Part shown: positions 17,303 to 26,601 of the stretch, piece by piece
Layout of the letters: each line of letters starts with the position of its first letter
Numbering within the stretch: the stretch's first letter is position 1
Assembly: GCA_947495975.1 (NCBI GenBank)
Contig: CANMBE010000003.1
Coordinates: 1 to 64,000 of the forward strand
Source: Ignavibacteria bacterium
GTDB taxonomy: Bacteria > Bacteroidota > Ignavibacteria > Kapaibacteriales > Kapaibacteriaceae
DNA: 64,000 nt
Direction: 5' to 3'
Notes under the pieces: generated by a model
The model's database searches: none
What the model saw: the letters and a program-made list of their open reading frames with translations, nothing else
Told to the model about the DNA's origin: nothing
Made by a program: the position numbers and the translations under genes

Positions 17303-18394
17303 TTATTGATCATAATCCGCAAAAACACCATCAGACGTTGGATGGGTTTGGCAGGTGAGTACATATCCATCGGCGATCTCATCATCAGAAAGGGCCTCGC
17401 GTTCATCCATGATGGCTGTTCCAGAAACAAGTTTCGCACGACACGTACAGCACGCACCTATCTGACATGCATACGGTGGATCAAGATCTGCCCTCTGTGC
17501 AGCAGACAGTATTGTCTCATCTGGCTCTACTGTGAATTCTGATTCTTTACCATACAAGCGGATACGCACTGTTCGAGTAACAAGTTTATCGCTTGTTGCA
17601 TCAGATCCAGCCGGCGCTTGAGTATTCGGTTCCATTGAGTCCTTCGACAAAGTAAAATATTCACGATGAATGTGTTTGTCGTCAAGCCCCCTCGCATGCA
17701 GATCTGCAATCACGCCGTCCATCATTCCTGGCGGACCGCATACAAATGCATCCACGGCCTCAATCGAAGGGGCGTACTCCTGCATAAGCTTTTCGAACAT
17801 CAGAGTGTCGAGCCGTCCTACGATGTGCTTTCGACTAGAACTCGCTGGCTCTTCAAGCACATGCACAACTCTACACCTGTCAGCATTCGCTGCCACAAGC
17901 GATGCAATTTCGCGATCGAAGATGATTGACCCTTCATTACGATTTGCATAAAATAGGGTCGCAACGCTCTTTGGTTCAATGCGCAGTATGCTCTTTACGA
18001 TGGAGAGCACAGGAGTAATGCCGCTGCCTCCGGCAAAAAGCAAATAGTGCCTCACGTTATCTTGATGTAGATCCTTTGTAAAGTTCCCCATCGGCGGATA
18101 CACTTCAAGTGTCAACCCAGGCTTTACGTGATCTTTAAGCCACGTAGAAACAACGCCAGAGCTTACTCGCTTAACAGCTATTGTAAGGGGCTCATCAAGA
18201 ACGGGACTTGAACACAGTGAATAATTTCTGCGATGACTTACGCCGTCAATCTCAGTCTTGACTGTGATGTATTGGCCATGCTTGTAGTGGAACACTGGCT
18301 TGAGTTCTTCGGGCACCTCAAGTGATATCGCAACTGTATCTGGCGTATCATGCCAAACATCGGATATTGTAAGCGTATAAAATTGTACGGCCAT
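17303..18394 (-). CDS. ferredoxin reductase-like flavoprotein with C-terminal 2Fe-2S domain (PaaE-type)
   Basis: A 363-residue electron-transfer protein. Domain order is FAD-binding (HRRNYSLCSSP, about 50-65), NAD(P)-binding (FAGGSGITPVLSIV, about 125-140; CGPPGMMDG) and a plant-type ferredoxin domain (YACQIGACCTCRAKL plus VLTCQ, four cysteines). This is the architecture of the phenylacetate-CoA epoxidase reductase PaaE and related hydroxylase reductases. No oxygenase genes are nearby. Instead it sits inside the SUF operon, so an electron supply for Fe-S assembly is a reasonable inference. I start at 18392-18394, four bases after the sufT stop. Confidence 0.9.
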   Translation of the reverse strand: MAVQFYTLTISDVWHDTPDTVAISLEVPEELKPVFHYKHGQYITVKTEIDGVSHRRNYSLCSSPVLDEPLTIAVKRVSSGVVSTWLKDHVKPGLTLEVYPPMGNFTKDLHQDNVRHYLLFAGGSGITPVLSIVKSILRIEPKSVATLFYANRNEGSIIFDREIASLVAANADRCRVVHVLEEPASSSRKHIVGRLDTLMFEKLMQEYAPSIEAVDAFVCGPPGMMDGVIADLHARGLDDKHIHREYFTLSKDSMEPNTQAPAGSDATSDKLVTRTVRIRLYGKESEFTVEPDETILSAAQRADLDPPYACQIGACCTCRAKLVSGTAIMDEREALSDDEIADGYVLTCQTHPTSDGVFADYDQ

Positions 18395-18398
18395 GTGT

Positions 18399-18740
18399 TT
18401 AGAACATTCCAATTGAGAATAATGCTGCCTCGGACATCATCGACTTATCCCAGGGCGGATCAAAGGTAATCTGCACTTCAACTTCTCCAACACCTTCTGT
18501 TTCCCTGGCTGCCTTCGTAACCTCAGCCGGAATAGCCTGCGCCGATGGACAATTGGGAGTAGTAAGAGTCATTACAACAACCACATTGTTTACATCTTCG
18601 ATACGTACTTCATAAATCAATCCGAGTTCATAGATGTCAATCGGTATCTCTGGGTCATAAATCGTATGCAACGATTCAATAACTCGGTCGCGCAAGGACG
18701 CAGTACCAGTGAGACTATGCTGTGTGCTACTCTCTGACAT
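18399..18740 (-). CDS. sufT: SUF-associated DUF59/MIP18 protein SufT
   Basis: A 113-residue protein of the MIP18 (DUF59) family. Signature elements are YDPEIPIDIYELGLIYEV and the cysteine in LTTPNCPSAQAIP. In other bacteria SufT assists Fe-S cluster maturation, probably as a carrier or targeting factor. It begins one base inside the sufE stop and is followed after four bases by the flavoprotein. Its place between sufE and the reductase within an unbroken SUF gene string supports the name. Confidence 0.93.
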   Translation of the reverse strand: MSESSTQHSLTGTASLRDRVIESLHTIYDPEIPIDIYELGLIYEVRIEDVNNVVVVMTLTTPNCPSAQAIPAEVTKAARETEGVGEVEVQITFDPPWDKSMMSEAALFSIGMF

Positions 18741-19162
18741 TATGCCCTCACCATGCTATATGCCAATGCATAGAGCTTTACCTGTTTAAGAACACTGGCC
18801 ACGCCATTTGCTCTACTTTGTGATAAGTGTTGTTCAAATCCCAGCCTCGCAACAAGATCAGATGGTGCTTCTAGAATTTCTTTGGGCGTGCGGTCATTAA
18901 AAAGGCGCAACAGAATTGTAATGAGCCCCTTAACAATGAGTGCATCACTCTCGGCCTCGAATCGCACACGGCCTCCAACAATGGCAGCATGTAGCCACAC
19001 TTGAGATTGACATCCCTTTACCTTGAATTCATCGGTAAGATGAACTTCATTGTAAGGGGCTAATCCTTTACCCAACGCAATGATGTGCATGTATCGATCT
19101 TCCCAGTCCGGGAAGGACTCAAACTCTTGGCGCACTACGTTGATGTTTTGATCGATGGTCAT
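18740..19162 (-). CDS. sufE: cysteine desulfurase activator SufE
   Basis: A 140-residue sulfur-acceptor protein. The active cysteine is Cys51 in KGCQSQVW, the same position as in E. coli SufE, and the preceding LAPYNEVH region is conserved. It takes persulfide sulfur from SufS and passes it to the SufBCD scaffold. It lies 14 bases after sufS and touches sufT by one base. Confidence 0.96.
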   Translation of the reverse strand: MTIDQNINVVRQEFESFPDWEDRYMHIIALGKGLAPYNEVHLTDEFKVKGCQSQVWLHAAIVGGRVRFEAESDALIVKGLITILLRLFNDRTPKEILEAPSDLVARLGFEQHLSQSRANGVASVLKQVKLYALAYSMVRA

Positions 19163-19176
19163 ATTTGTTTCATTTT

Positions 19177-20430
19177 CTATCGTAACAAGCGAACTGATCG
19201 CAACAAGGCCGCAGAGAGAACATCAAGATCGTCGTGCGTGGTATAGGCAGCGATCGAGGCTCTCGCAGTGGATGTTACACCAAATCGCTTCATCAGTGGC
19301 ATAGTACAGTGATGTCCGGTACGAATTGCAACGCCTTGCTCATCGAGTAATGTTCCAAGGTCGTGTGCATGCATTCCGTCAATGACGAATGAGGCGATGC
19401 CAGCGTGTAACGTTTGCGGACCAAACACTCGCATACCATCGATTGTATTGAGATCACGAAGGAGGCGTTCTGACAATTCTGCTTCGTGTACGCGAAGCGC
19501 CTCAAGATCGAGCGCGGTAAACCAACGAATGGCTGCAGCTAGTCCAACTGCACCTTCCATGTTTGGAGTTCCTGCTTCAAAGCGAACGGGCACATCATTA
19601 TATGTTGTTCGCTCAAATGTCACATCAAGAATCATAGAGCCCCCTCCCTGATATGGAGGCAAAGATTCGAGTACGTTGGCTCTACCAAACAACACGCCAA
19701 TTCCGGTTGGCGCATACAGCTTATGACCGGAGAACACGAAGAAGTCGCACCCGAGCGATGTTACATTAATTGCATGGTGGACAATCGACTGTGCTCCGTC
19801 TACCAGCGACAGTGCTCCAACAGACCGTGCGAGTGCACAAATCGTGCGAACATCATTTTCAACACCGAGAGTGTTCGAAACATGTACAACAGAAACAAAC
19901 GCAGTAGTATCGTTGATCAGTTCACGCGCATGCTCCATGTCAAGCGTACCATCATCATGAACACGAATCACTTTCAACACCGCCCCTGTTTTCTCACACG
20001 CCATTTGCCACGGAACAATGTTTGCGTGATGCTCCATTTCAGTTACAACTATTGTGCAACCTTTCAAGGTCTCGCCCATCATTGATGACCAGGATGCAGC
20101 AACAAGGTTGATGCTTTCAGTTGTTCCTCGCGTGAAGATGATTTCGTTTGGTTGCGCGCCAATGAAGCTCGCCACTATGCTACGAGCATCCTCATACAGC
20201 GCAGTTGCTTCTGCCCCAAGGGCATGGCCACCACGGTGAACATTTGCATTTGAACATTCGTAGTACTTCGTAATCGCATCAATCACGGCACGAGGCTTCT
20301 GAGACGTTGCTGCGTTATCGAGATAAACAAGAGGAACATTGCCATGCACAGTTCGTGCAAGGATCGGGAACTCCGCTTTGAGCTTCATTGCGTCAAAGGT
20401 GGGCTTCACGATGGCTCCTACGTCACTCAT
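19177..20430 (-). CDS. sufS: cysteine desulfurase SufS
   Basis: A 417-residue PLP enzyme of the SufS group that removes sulfur from cysteine as a persulfide. Landmarks are YLDNAATSQKP, TEMEHHANIVPW, the PLP lysine in FSGHKLYAPTGIGVL, and the catalytic cysteine in RTGHHCTMPLM, set in the short loop typical of group II desulfurases that need SufE. Its start overlaps the sufD stop by four bases. It works with SufE, encoded next. Confidence 0.97.
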   Translation of the reverse strand: MSDVGAIVKPTFDAMKLKAEFPILARTVHGNVPLVYLDNAATSQKPRAVIDAITKYYECSNANVHRGGHALGAEATALYEDARSIVASFIGAQPNEIIFTRGTTESINLVAASWSSMMGETLKGCTIVVTEMEHHANIVPWQMACEKTGAVLKVIRVHDDGTLDMEHARELINDTTAFVSVVHVSNTLGVENDVRTICALARSVGALSLVDGAQSIVHHAINVTSLGCDFFVFSGHKLYAPTGIGVLFGRANVLESLPPYQGGGSMILDVTFERTTYNDVPVRFEAGTPNMEGAVGLAAAIRWFTALDLEALRVHEAELSERLLRDLNTIDGMRVFGPQTLHAGIASFVIDGMHAHDLGTLLDEQGVAIRTGHHCTMPLMKRFGVTSTARASIAAYTTHDDLDVLSAALLRSVRLLR

Positions 20431-21770
20431 AGTGAGAGAGGCTCCGTTCCAAGCTTCGAAGCAACACGTTTCTCGCAGAACTCTCGTAGTCCCTCATGAT
20501 CGATATGCTCCAATACCTCGGCAACAAAGGCATAGGTCATAAGAGCACGCGCTTTGTCTGCATCGATGCCACGTGAACGTAGATAGAAGATGGCTTCATC
20601 ATTGAGCTGACCTAACGTTGCACCATGTGAACACTTCACATCATCGGCCCATATCTCCAACTGTGGCTTGGCATTGACCTGAGCTTTGTCACTTAACAGA
20701 ACCGAGTGATTTGATTGATATGCAGTTGTCTTTTGCGCTTGTGGGCGAACAAAGATCTTACCGTTAAAAACACCGATGGAAGAACCGTCGTATATGCCTT
20801 TGTAGAGCTCTTCACTGTGGCAGTTGTTCACGGCATGATCCACAACCGTATGGCTATCAGCGAACTGAACGCCGCCCAATACTGATGCGCCGTAGAGGTA
20901 TGCCTGACTTCCAACATCCGCAAGGTTGATGACAAGATCATTGCGGATAAAATTTCCGGCAATATTTATGCAGTGTGAAGTGAACCGTCCATCTCGAGCA
21001 ACAGTTGCCGCTGTATAGCCGATGTGCCGAGAATCATCTTGATCATCGGCCACTTTATGAAAGCGGACGTGAGCGTTGGATCCCACAGCAATCTCACTCA
21101 CACTCACATCAAGCGCTTGTTGATCACCAATTGTGCTGTGCGTTTCAACGATATCAATTTCACTACCCTCTTCGGCTACAATCAAAATGCGTGGTGTTGT
21201 CAACACATTCACCTGACGTGCATCACTGATAATGGCTATGTGCAGAGGTCGCTTCATTTCTGAACCCTTTGCCACTCGAATAACCACTCCATCACACGCC
21301 AGTGCTGTGTTCATTGCAACAAAGGGGTGTGCATCAGATTTTGCAACGGAACCGTAAGCAGCTCGCACCACTTCATCATTGGCGATGAGCTTATCCGAAA
21401 GCACATCTACGGAAACTCCCGTGACTGCTGCCGGCAAGTAAGAAAGATCACCTCTGAATTGACCATTGACAATTGTTACGCGCCACCCACTTTCGAGCAC
21501 AGAGACAAGTTCACCAAGCGCTTCATCGATATCTTTCTCGGTTACAGACTTCGCTATCTCTGATACGCGCGAGTATTCGAGTCCAATGAAAGGCAACACA
21601 TTTGCGTACTTCCATTCCTCATGACGTGTTGTTGGAACACCTTGCTCAATGAATGATTTAAGAGCAGCCTCGCGCATCTTGTGCAAAGGGCCAGAAGCAC
21701 TTCCATTCAATCTCTTCGAAAGATCGTCAAATGAGCGTTTGATAACATCGTTGAATGCGGCTTGTGGCAT
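20427..21770 (-). CDS. sufD: Fe-S cluster assembly protein SufD
   Basis: A 447-residue beta-helical scaffold subunit that pairs with SufB and SufC. The late region LGQLNDEAIFYLRSRGID and the DDVKCSHGATLG motif are diagnostic of SufD. I place the start at 21768-21770 (MPQAAFND), where the ATG shares its A with the sufC stop (TGATG). The frame extends further upstream, but only across sufC. Length is normal. Confidence 0.96.
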   Translation of the reverse strand: MPQAAFNDVIKRSFDDLSKRLNGSASGPLHKMREAALKSFIEQGVPTTRHEEWKYANVLPFIGLEYSRVSEIAKSVTEKDIDEALGELVSVLESGWRVTIVNGQFRGDLSYLPAAVTGVSVDVLSDKLIANDEVVRAAYGSVAKSDAHPFVAMNTALACDGVVIRVAKGSEMKRPLHIAIISDARQVNVLTTPRILIVAEEGSEIDIVETHSTIGDQQALDVSVSEIAVGSNAHVRFHKVADDQDDSRHIGYTAATVARDGRFTSHCINIAGNFIRNDLVINLADVGSQAYLYGASVLGGVQFADSHTVVDHAVNNCHSEELYKGIYDGSSIGVFNGKIFVRPQAQKTTAYQSNHSVLLSDKAQVNAKPQLEIWADDVKCSHGATLGQLNDEAIFYLRSRGIDADKARALMTYAFVAEVLEHIDHEGLREFCEKRVASKLGTEPLSL

Positions 21771-22537
21771 CAGGCAACTTCCGCGGCTTCTTGCTTGATC
21801 CAATCATAGCCGCGCTTTTCGAGTTCGAGTGCTAGTTCTTTGCCGCCAGAACGCACAATGCGGCCATCCCAAAGCACATGCACTACGTCAGGAATGATAT
21901 AGTCGAGCAACCTCTGATAATGCGTGATGATGATTGTTGCAGTTGTTGGTGTTCGCAGTGCATTCACACCACCGGCAACGATGCGCAAGGCATCAATGTC
22001 CAACCCTGAATCCGTTTCATCAAGCACAGCTAGAATTGGCTCTAGCATTGCCATCTGAAAAATCTCATTGCGCTTTTTTTCGCCCCCTGAAAAACCTTCG
22101 TTGAGTGATCGACTGAGAAAGGATTGATCCATCTCCACAAGTTTCATTCGTTCGCGCATAAGGGCAAGGAAAACTGCTGGGGCAAGGGGCTCCTGGCCTC
22201 TAAACTTGCGGAGTTCATTAACAGATGTCTTGAGAAAGTTTGCCGTTGATACACCAGGGATCTCAACTGGATACTGAAATGCAAGGAACATCCCCTGACG
22301 AGCACGATCTTCAGGAGATAACTCGAGGAGATCATTACCTCTAAAAACAACGGTTCCGCCGGTAATGGCATACTCTTCTCTACCCGCAAGAACAGATGCG
22401 AGTGTTGACTTACCAGAGCCATTAGGACCCATAATAGCGTGTACTTCGCCAGGATTTACTGTTAAAGAAACCCCCTTCAGTATTTCGCGATCTTCAATGC
22501 CCGCCGTTAAATCTGTGATCTGGAGTATAGGGGTCAT
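21770..22537 (-). CDS. sufC: Fe-S cluster assembly ATPase SufC
   Basis: A 255-residue ABC-type ATPase that drives the SufBCD complex in the cytosol. It shows Walker [10 protein letters not shown], signature [11 protein letters not shown], Walker [12 protein letters not shown] (the SufC-specific form) and the H-loop IITHYQRLL. It overlaps sufB by four bases at its start and sufD by one base at its end. Confidence 0.98.
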   Translation of the reverse strand: MTPILQITDLTAGIEDREILKGVSLTVNPGEVHAIMGPNGSGKSTLASVLAGREEYAITGGTVVFRGNDLLELSPEDRARQGMFLAFQYPVEIPGVSTANFLKTSVNELRKFRGQEPLAPAVFLALMRERMKLVEMDQSFLSRSLNEGFSGGEKKRNEIFQMAMLEPILAVLDETDSGLDIDALRIVAGGVNALRTPTTATIIITHYQRLLDYIIPDVVHVLWDGRIVRSGGKELALELEKRGYDWIKQEAAEVA

Positions 22538-23979
22538 CCAACGCTTCCTTCGAGTGATATTGCTAGTAGTTTTTGTGCTTCAACGGCAAATTCCATTGGA
22601 AGCTGATTGAGCACTTCGCGTGCATAGCCGTTTACGATGAGAGCAACGGCCGATTCGGTATCTATCCCGCGTTGATTGCAGTAAAAGAGAATGTCTTCGC
22701 CGATTTTTGACGTTGTGGCTTCATGTTCAACGGTAGCAGTCTTATTTGCTACCTCTAGATACGGAAACGTATGTGCTCCACATGCATCGCCAATCAGAAG
22801 CGAATCACATTGCGAAAAGTTCCGTGCACCTTCTGCTACCTTCAGCACCTTCACAAGGCCACGGTAGCTGTTCTGTGAGTTTCCGGCTGAGATTCCCTTC
22901 GACACGATGCGGCTGCGTGTATTCTTTCCGATGTGCATCATCTTTGTGCCTGTGTCTGCTTGCTGCAGATGATTAGTAACGGCAACAGAATAGAATTCAC
23001 CAATGGAATGATCACCCTTAAGGATGACGCTTGGATACTTCCATGTTATCGCTGACCCTGTTTCTACCTGCGTCCAGGAAATTTTACTGCGATCGCCTTG
23101 GCAGATCCCGCGCTTGGTAACAAAATTGAAGATGCCGCCTTTGCCTTCTTTGTCTCCGGGATACCAGTTCTGCACTGTTGAATACTTGATCTCGGCGTCT
23201 GTATGGGCAACGAGTTCCACCACCGCAGCATGGAGTTGGTTTTCATCACGTTGTGGTGCAGTGCAGCCCTCGAGGTAGCTTACGTAACTGCCTTCATCTG
23301 CTACAATGAGTGTTCGTTCAAACTGTCCGGTGTTTCGTGCGTTGATACGGAAGTACGTGCTTAGTTCGATGGGACAACGCACACCCTTTGGAATGTAGAC
23401 AAATGATCCATCGCTAAAAACAGCGGAGTTTAGCGCCGAATAGAAATTGTCATTGGTTGGTACAACGGAGCCGATATATTGCTTAACCAGTTCTGGATGC
23501 TCGCGTATAGCTTCACTCATCGGACAAAAAATTATGCCCAGTTCTGCGAGCTTATCTTGAAATGTGGTTTTAATACTCACACTATCAAGAACAACGTCTA
23601 CTGCAACACCCGTGAGAAACTTCTGTTCTTCTAGTGGTATGCCAAGCTTGGCGAATGTAGCAAGGAGTTCGGGGTCAACTTCATCGAGCGAGTTTAAACT
23701 TTCCTTCTTCTTTGGTGATGCCCAATAGATGATTTCTTGGAAGTCAATCTTGGGATAGGTCACATTAGGCCACGCAGGCTCCTTCATCTTCAGCCATTGT
23801 TGATAGGCCTTTAGTCTCCAGGCAAGCATCCATTCAGGTTCTTGCTTTTTTTCGGATATAAATCGCACAACATCCTCGCTCAACCCCTTAGGAAGTAGGT
23901 CTTGTTCGATGTCTGTTGTGAATCCGTATTTGTAGTCGTTTTGGACTACTTCGTCAAGTATCGCAGAATCTTGTGCCAT
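22534..23979 (-). CDS. sufB: Fe-S cluster assembly scaffold SufB
   Basis: A 481-residue scaffold subunit on which the cluster is built. Recognisable blocks are [30 protein letters not shown], the [21 protein letters not shown] region, and [25 protein letters not shown] near the C-terminus, with the conserved cysteine in [18 protein letters not shown]. It is the first gene of the SUF operon. A TATATTTG box at 23984-23991 sits four bases upstream of the ATG, so its message may be leaderless. Regulation by the operon's own Rrf2 protein is likely, but I find no clear operator palindrome in the 37-base gap. Confidence 0.98.
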   Translation of the reverse strand: MAQDSAILDEVVQNDYKYGFTTDIEQDLLPKGLSEDVVRFISEKKQEPEWMLAWRLKAYQQWLKMKEPAWPNVTYPKIDFQEIIYWASPKKKESLNSLDEVDPELLATFAKLGIPLEEQKFLTGVAVDVVLDSVSIKTTFQDKLAELGIIFCPMSEAIREHPELVKQYIGSVVPTNDNFYSALNSAVFSDGSFVYIPKGVRCPIELSTYFRINARNTGQFERTLIVADEGSYVSYLEGCTAPQRDENQLHAAVVELVAHTDAEIKYSTVQNWYPGDKEGKGGIFNFVTKRGICQGDRSKISWTQVETGSAITWKYPSVILKGDHSIGEFYSVAVTNHLQQADTGTKMMHIGKNTRSRIVSKGISAGNSQNSYRGLVKVLKVAEGARNFSQCDSLLIGDACGAHTFPYLEVANKTATVEHEATTSKIGEDILFYCNQRGIDTESAVALIVNGYAREVLNQLPMEFAVEAQKLLAISLEGSVG

Positions 23980-23983
23980 AGCA

Positions 23984-23991
23984 CAAATATA
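23984..23991 (-). promoter_or_regulatory. candidate -7 box of the SUF operon, TATATTTG (minus strand)
   Basis: CAAATATA on the plus strand reads as the Bacteroidota -7 consensus on the minus strand. It is only four bases from the sufB ATG, and the rest of the promoter would overlap the 3' end of the neighbouring gene. Confidence 0.55.
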
Positions 23992-24016
23992 CGACCTCTT
24001 TAGTCCTTGATTGGTA

Positions 24017-26545
24017 TTACCGTGTGATAACGAGTCGAGTACTACTCCACAGGCCGTTGGCGGAGGTCACAACCGCCTGATACACTCCCTGTTGGAGACT
24101 GGAGACGTCAATTGCAACAGAGCCAACTTCTTCCTTAGCAACAACCGCTGAAAAGAGGACCTGTTCCCCGCGAAGGTTGATAACTGAAATGGAAACTGGG
24201 GAAATCGCAAGGCTAAGATCAATGCGAGAATCTGCTGGATTTGGCCATAGAATGAGCCGCACGTTCTGCAGTGCACCTTCTGCTACCGAGACAGGTTGCA
24301 CTGTGAGGTAAACTGTGTCGGAATGAACAGTGTCGCATTGACTGCTTGCTAGGCAGAAATATCGTCCAGCATCTGACGCACGAACAGGATCAAACCGAAG
24401 CACAGCGCCAATACCCACAGAACCTTGTGTACCTACCTTGAACCATACAAATTGTGAAAGCGGCGATGTGGTGGCGCGCAGCTCGGCTGCCCCACCTTCA
24501 CGAACCATTATAGATACTGGTTTTTGTGTGAACGTTGGAACGGCTGGTATTGTGATTGTCACAACAGAAGAGGCCACAGTTTGGCCGCAACCTCCAGTGA
24601 CAAAGCATTCGTATCTACCCGGGGAAGCTAACGTGACGGTATCGAACACAAGACCGGGACCTTTTTGTGTAAGAGCTACTCCATTGCGGCGCCATGAATA
24701 CTGAATGTCAACGCCTGTTGCTCTGGTTTCCAAGACAAACCGCTTGCCCAAACATGCTGCTACCAAAGTTGGGAGAGGTTCGATAGAAACCCGAGGATCT
24801 ACTTTGACCCTATCGGGGATCGAAGAAATATGACCGCGTTCTGTAATGATTCTCATGAAGACGCCGTCGCTGCTTATCTCTTCAGGTTTTGGTCGCCATG
24901 TAAATGCCCTACCAGTTACTTGAGTGATAATCGGAGACCAGTTTATACCATCTTCAGAACGCTCAATGGTGAATGGCTCAAGTGGGCCCATTTCGATCGT
25001 GTTCCAATAAATATTGATTGATTGGCCAACACATAGACGTTCTCCACCACGGGGAGCCGTCAGATTAACTGATCCAAAAGCCCATTTTATAATGATTGCA
25101 TCATTTCTAGCGATGCCCGTCAGTTCTTCGCGATCGAGCGCAATTACTGGTGAGTTTGAGTTACCTGATACATAGAGGTCGCCGCTATCGTCAACAGTGA
25201 TTGCTGTAAGCTCATCGTCGTGAGACCAGCCAATTGTTGTGCTGAATGTGTTAACAGCTAGCCCCATTTTTACCACGAATCCATCTGTCCGGCCACGGAG
25301 CTGCGACGTTGATCCTGCGCCAATCGATGGGAGATCATCTGAGGATGTGGTGCCAACAACAATCCAGATATCATCGGTTTCGCGGAGCACTCGCGATACT
25401 CTTTCATCACCTGACCCACCAAAATATGTGGATCCCGAGAGTGACTGCCCCTTGTTCACAAAGAGACCAGCCATTACGTCAGATCCCCCACGCGTTGATG
25501 CTTGGAGTCCACCAATGATTGGCAAATCTGTGGAAGAACTTTCGCCTACGAGTATTAGCCCACCTCGAGAGTCGCTAAACACTGCTTTCCCTACATCTGT
25601 GCCGCTGCCACCGAAAAAAGTTGAGACTACAAGCTGAGCTCCATCTTGCGAAAAGACTGTTAAAACTGCATCTGTCAATCCACCGTTGTACGTCCAGTCA
25701 TACGGACGGTTCCTCTGAGTCCACCACTGTTGTGGATTCACCTTGGGATACGTTTCATAATTCGCCGATGATGTAGAACCTGCAAGAGCTACGCCACCAT
25801 CAGGCGTTAGATGTATGTCATAGAAAAAGTCATCGTTCTCACTACCGAAATATGTTGAGAACTGCACGATGGAAAGCGAGGCATCAATCTTAGAAACGAA
25901 ACCATCTGCGCCACCGTTGAAGCTACGGTCATATCCGTTATTGGTTGGGAAGCCATTACTTGACGTTGTGAATCCGCAGATATAGATGCTGCCATTACCG
26001 TCTACCGAAACATCAGTTGGGTGTTCATCATAGTTACCATTGATGTACGTTGCACGATGAAGCACGGTAAGCGATGCATCAAAAATCGCAATGAAGCCAT
26101 CAACCTCTGTGGAGTATGTTTGGCTTACTGATCCGGAACCCAACGCAAGGCCAGAAGACTGCGTTTCACCAACCAGTATAATCCTACCATTTGGATCAAC
26201 GGCAACACACGTTGCCTTGTCATCATGCTCGCCACCATAAAAAGTAAATGCCTTTAGGGTTTTGAGGTCTGGGGCTAATACTGCAACAAAGGCTTCTTGA
26301 CCGCCGGAAGTTGTGGCTTTAAAACTTGGTACAAGAACAGGTATGTCATCCGAATCCGTCCAGCCGCACACAACGATATCGCCGTTGGCCATCCTTGCAG
26401 AATTCGTTACATGCTCATTCTCTGAGCCACCAAACAACGTCCCGGCTACAAGTGGTCCGCCCCCTTCTCCAGCCTTCACTGTCGGAGCAATTGCCACGAG
26501 AAGAAGAGCCAGGAAAAGGGGGCGGATGATTGGTGTGTTTTTCAT
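24017..26545 (-). CDS. secreted SBBP-repeat/Ig-like protein with T9SS sorting domain (842 aa)
   Basis: An exported protein: signal peptide with [16 protein letters not shown], then about eight beta-propeller-like SBBP repeats with recurring strings such as [18 protein letters not shown] and [10 protein letters not shown]. From about residue 490 come Ig-like or PKD-type domains ([49 protein letters not shown]). The C-terminal sorting domain reads [16 protein letters not shown] and ends RLVITR. It is a paralogue of the next two genes but lacks their roughly 200-residue N-terminal domain. It should be displayed on the cell surface by the type IX system. Its stop is 37 bases from the sufB start. 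Confidence 0.85.
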   Translation of the reverse strand: MKNTPIIRPLFLALLLVAIAPTVKAGEGGGPLVAGTLFGGSENEHVTNSARMANGDIVVCGWTDSDDIPVLVPSFKATTSGGQEAFVAVLAPDLKTLKAFTFYGGEHDDKATCVAVDPNGRIILVGETQSSGLALGSGSVSQTYSTEVDGFIAIFDASLTVLHRATYINGNYDEHPTDVSVDGNGSIYICGFTTSSNGFPTNNGYDRSFNGGADGFVSKIDASLSIVQFSTYFGSENDDFFYDIHLTPDGGVALAGSTSSANYETYPKVNPQQWWTQRNRPYDWTYNGGLTDAVLTVFSQDGAQLVVSTFFGGSGTDVGKAVFSDSRGGLILVGESSSTDLPIIGGLQASTRGGSDVMAGLFVNKGQSLSGSTYFGGSGDERVSRVLRETDDIWIVVGTTSSDDLPSIGAGSTSQLRGRTDGFVVKMGLAVNTFSTTIGWSHDDELTAITVDDSGDLYVSGNSNSPVIALDREELTGIARNDAIIIKWAFGSVNLTAPRGGERLCVGQSINIYWNTIEMGPLEPFTIERSEDGINWSPIITQVTGRAFTWRPKPEEISSDGVFMRIITERGHISSIPDRVKVDPRVSIEPLPTLVAACLGKRFVLETRATGVDIQYSWRRNGVALTQKGPGLVFDTVTLASPGRYECFVTGGCGQTVASSVVTITIPAVPTFTQKPVSIMVREGGAAELRATTSPLSQFVWFKVGTQGSVGIGAVLRFDPVRASDAGRYFCLASSQCDTVHSDTVYLTVQPVSVAEGALQNVRLILWPNPADSRIDLSLAISPVSISVINLRGEQVLFSAVVAKEEVGSVAIDVSSLQQGVYQAVVTSANGLWSSTRLVITR

Positions 26546-26601
26546 TGTACGATGTAACGTTTAGCCACAAGGTCCAAACGTGACATTCATACTGAAACTT
26601 T

